The position numbers and the translations under genes are program-made. Under the pieces are notes generated by a model, which was given only the letters and a program-made list of their open reading frames with translations, made no database searches and was not told where the DNA came from. A stretch of 50,397 nucleotides of DNA from Streptomyces sp. SolWspMP-5a-2. GTDB taxonomy: Bacteria > Actinomycetota > Actinomycetes > Streptomycetales > Streptomycetaceae. Shown piece by piece: positions 49,646 through 50,397 of the stretch (position 1 is its first letter; each line of letters begins with the position of its first letter). Where the stretch lies: assembly GCF_900091845.1 (NCBI RefSeq), contig NZ_FMCI01000323.1, forward strand, positions 1-50,397. Direction: 5' to 3'.

Positions 49646-50397
49646 TCAGCCCCGGCTGCCGTCCGTGGCGCGCGGCCGGTACACGGTCAGGGCGGCGGGC
49701 AGCTTGTCCAGGACCACCTCGCCCGACACCTCGGTCACCTCGCCGTCGTGCGCGAGCAGTGTGCCCGGCTCGACGTCCGACAGCCGCAGCCGGTCCGTGC
49801 GGACCGCGGCGTGCACGGGGGAGCGGGGCAGCCGTCCCGCCGCCGACGCGGCCAGCAGCCGCCAGGAAGGGTTCCGGCCGCCGTGCACCACCTGGACGTC
49901 CAGCAGCCCGTCCGCCAGATCGAGACGGCGGCCCGCCGCGAGCCCCGTCCGCTGGTGGGCGCCGTTGCCCGCGGTCAGCAGCCACAGCGGACGCTCGTGC
50001 CCGTTGACCCGGGCCGTCATCGGACGGTGACCCGCCTTCAGTACGCGCAGCGCGGCGAGCATCCCGGCGGGCCACTCCCCGACCCACTCCGACCAGCGTC
50101 CCCGCTCCCGCACCAGGTCCGGGTGGACGCCGATCCCGCAGCCGTCCAGGAAGACGCCCTCCCGGGCGCCCGAGCGGAACCGGCCGACGTCCACCCGGGT
50201 GGCCTCGCCCCGCCGCACCGCCCCGGCCAGGTCGCCGACCGTCGTCAGGCCCAGGTCGCGGGCGAACCCGCCCGGCGCGGCGCCCGGCAGCACCGCCAGC
50301 GGCAGCCCGTGCCTGAGCGCGGCCGACGCCGCCGCGCTCACCGTGCCGTCGTCGCCGCACACCCCCAGCACCCGGGCGCGGGCCGCCGCCTTCTCCA
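49646..50397 (-). CDS. Diacylglycerol-kinase-family lipid kinase (partial, 5' end beyond window)
   Basis: The last 250 codons of a DAGK/YegS-like gene; the start lies to the right of the window. The kinase domain is recognisable from LGVCGDDGTVSAAASAALRH, FARDLGLTTVGDLAGAV, FLDGCGIGVHPDLV and DLADGLLDVQVVHGG. The usual GGDGT loop reads GDDGT, and the following PxGTxNxFARD segment reads PGAAPGGFARD, losing the conserved Thr and Asn. It may be a diverged or inactive kinase. Confidence 0.82.
   Translation of the reverse strand, partial: EKAAARARVLGVCGDDGTVSAAASAALRHGLPLAVLPGAAPGGFARDLGLTTVGDLAGAVRRGEATRVDVGRFRSGAREGVFLDGCGIGVHPDLVRERGRWSEWVGEWPAGMLAALRVLKAGHRPMTARVNGHERPLWLLTAGNGAHQRTGLAAGRRLDLADGLLDVQVVHGGRNPSWRLLAASAAGRLPRSPVHAAVRTDRLRLSDVEPGTLLAHDGEVTEVSGEVVLDKLPAALTVYRPRATDGSRG

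Overview
The window is chromosomal DNA from a Streptomyces-like actinomycete. Evidence: very high G+C with strong third-position bias, many GTG starts and a few TTG starts, only two in-frame TTA codons seen, TAnnnT boxes 6-8 nt before ATG starts (leaderless transcripts), an actinobacterial iron box and SOS box, an LAXTG (class E sortase) surface protein, a SpoIIE-type phosphatase, and the psd-pssA plus ethylmalonyl-CoA block typical of Streptomyces chromosomes. I see no rRNA, tRNA, insertion sequence, prophage or CRISPR array.

Left part (1-12.5 kb): an FAD oxidoreductase coupled to a macro-domain protein; a minus-strand sugar operon (GH51 arabinofuranosidase, a GH27 galactosidase-like gene broken by an in-frame amber codon, a LacI regulator) with a LacI-like operator; a BlaI/M56 sensor-repressor pair with its own palindrome; a small membrane protein; an alkylation-repair pair (Ada-AlkA fusion plus Ogt); a Sir2 deacylase followed by a degenerate 35-bp tandem repeat; and a Nudix hydrolase.

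Central part (12.8-25.6 kb): a glycerate kinase gene broken by a frameshift, a strong bidirectional terminator, the phosphatidylethanolamine genes psd-pssA, then a compact five-gene ethylmalonyl-CoA operon (ccr, ecm, mcl-like lyase, MaoC hydratase, acyl-CoA dehydrogenase). The operon has its own promoter carrying a perfect palindrome in the -35/-10 spacer. A TetR regulator and a double-domain 3-hydroxyacyl-CoA dehydrogenase lie upstream. Together these could convert acetyl-CoA-derived C4 units to ethylmalonyl-CoA, methylsuccinyl-CoA, mesaconyl-CoA, then glyoxylate and propionyl-CoA, feeding C2 assimilation and polyketide extender units.

Right part (25.6-50.4 kb): a TTA-containing HEAT-repeat protein, RidA, a secreted serine peptidase, an Rv2578c-type radical SAM protein under an SOS box, an SRPBCC protein, an MFS transporter with three carboxypeptidase-regulatory-like domains, a TTA-containing SpoIIE-type phosphatase, a methyltransferase, an iron-box-controlled pair of exported proteins sharing one domain (one wall-anchored), a four-gene peptidase cluster (M55, M20, S9, S66), and a run of small genes (LapA-like, GNAT, DUF6204, DUF5107, VOC, hydrophobic peptide, methyltransferase). 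The right edge cuts a diacylglycerol-kinase-like gene whose nucleotide-binding motifs look degenerate. The best candidates for undescribed biology are the iron-regulated exported pair and the peptidase cluster.
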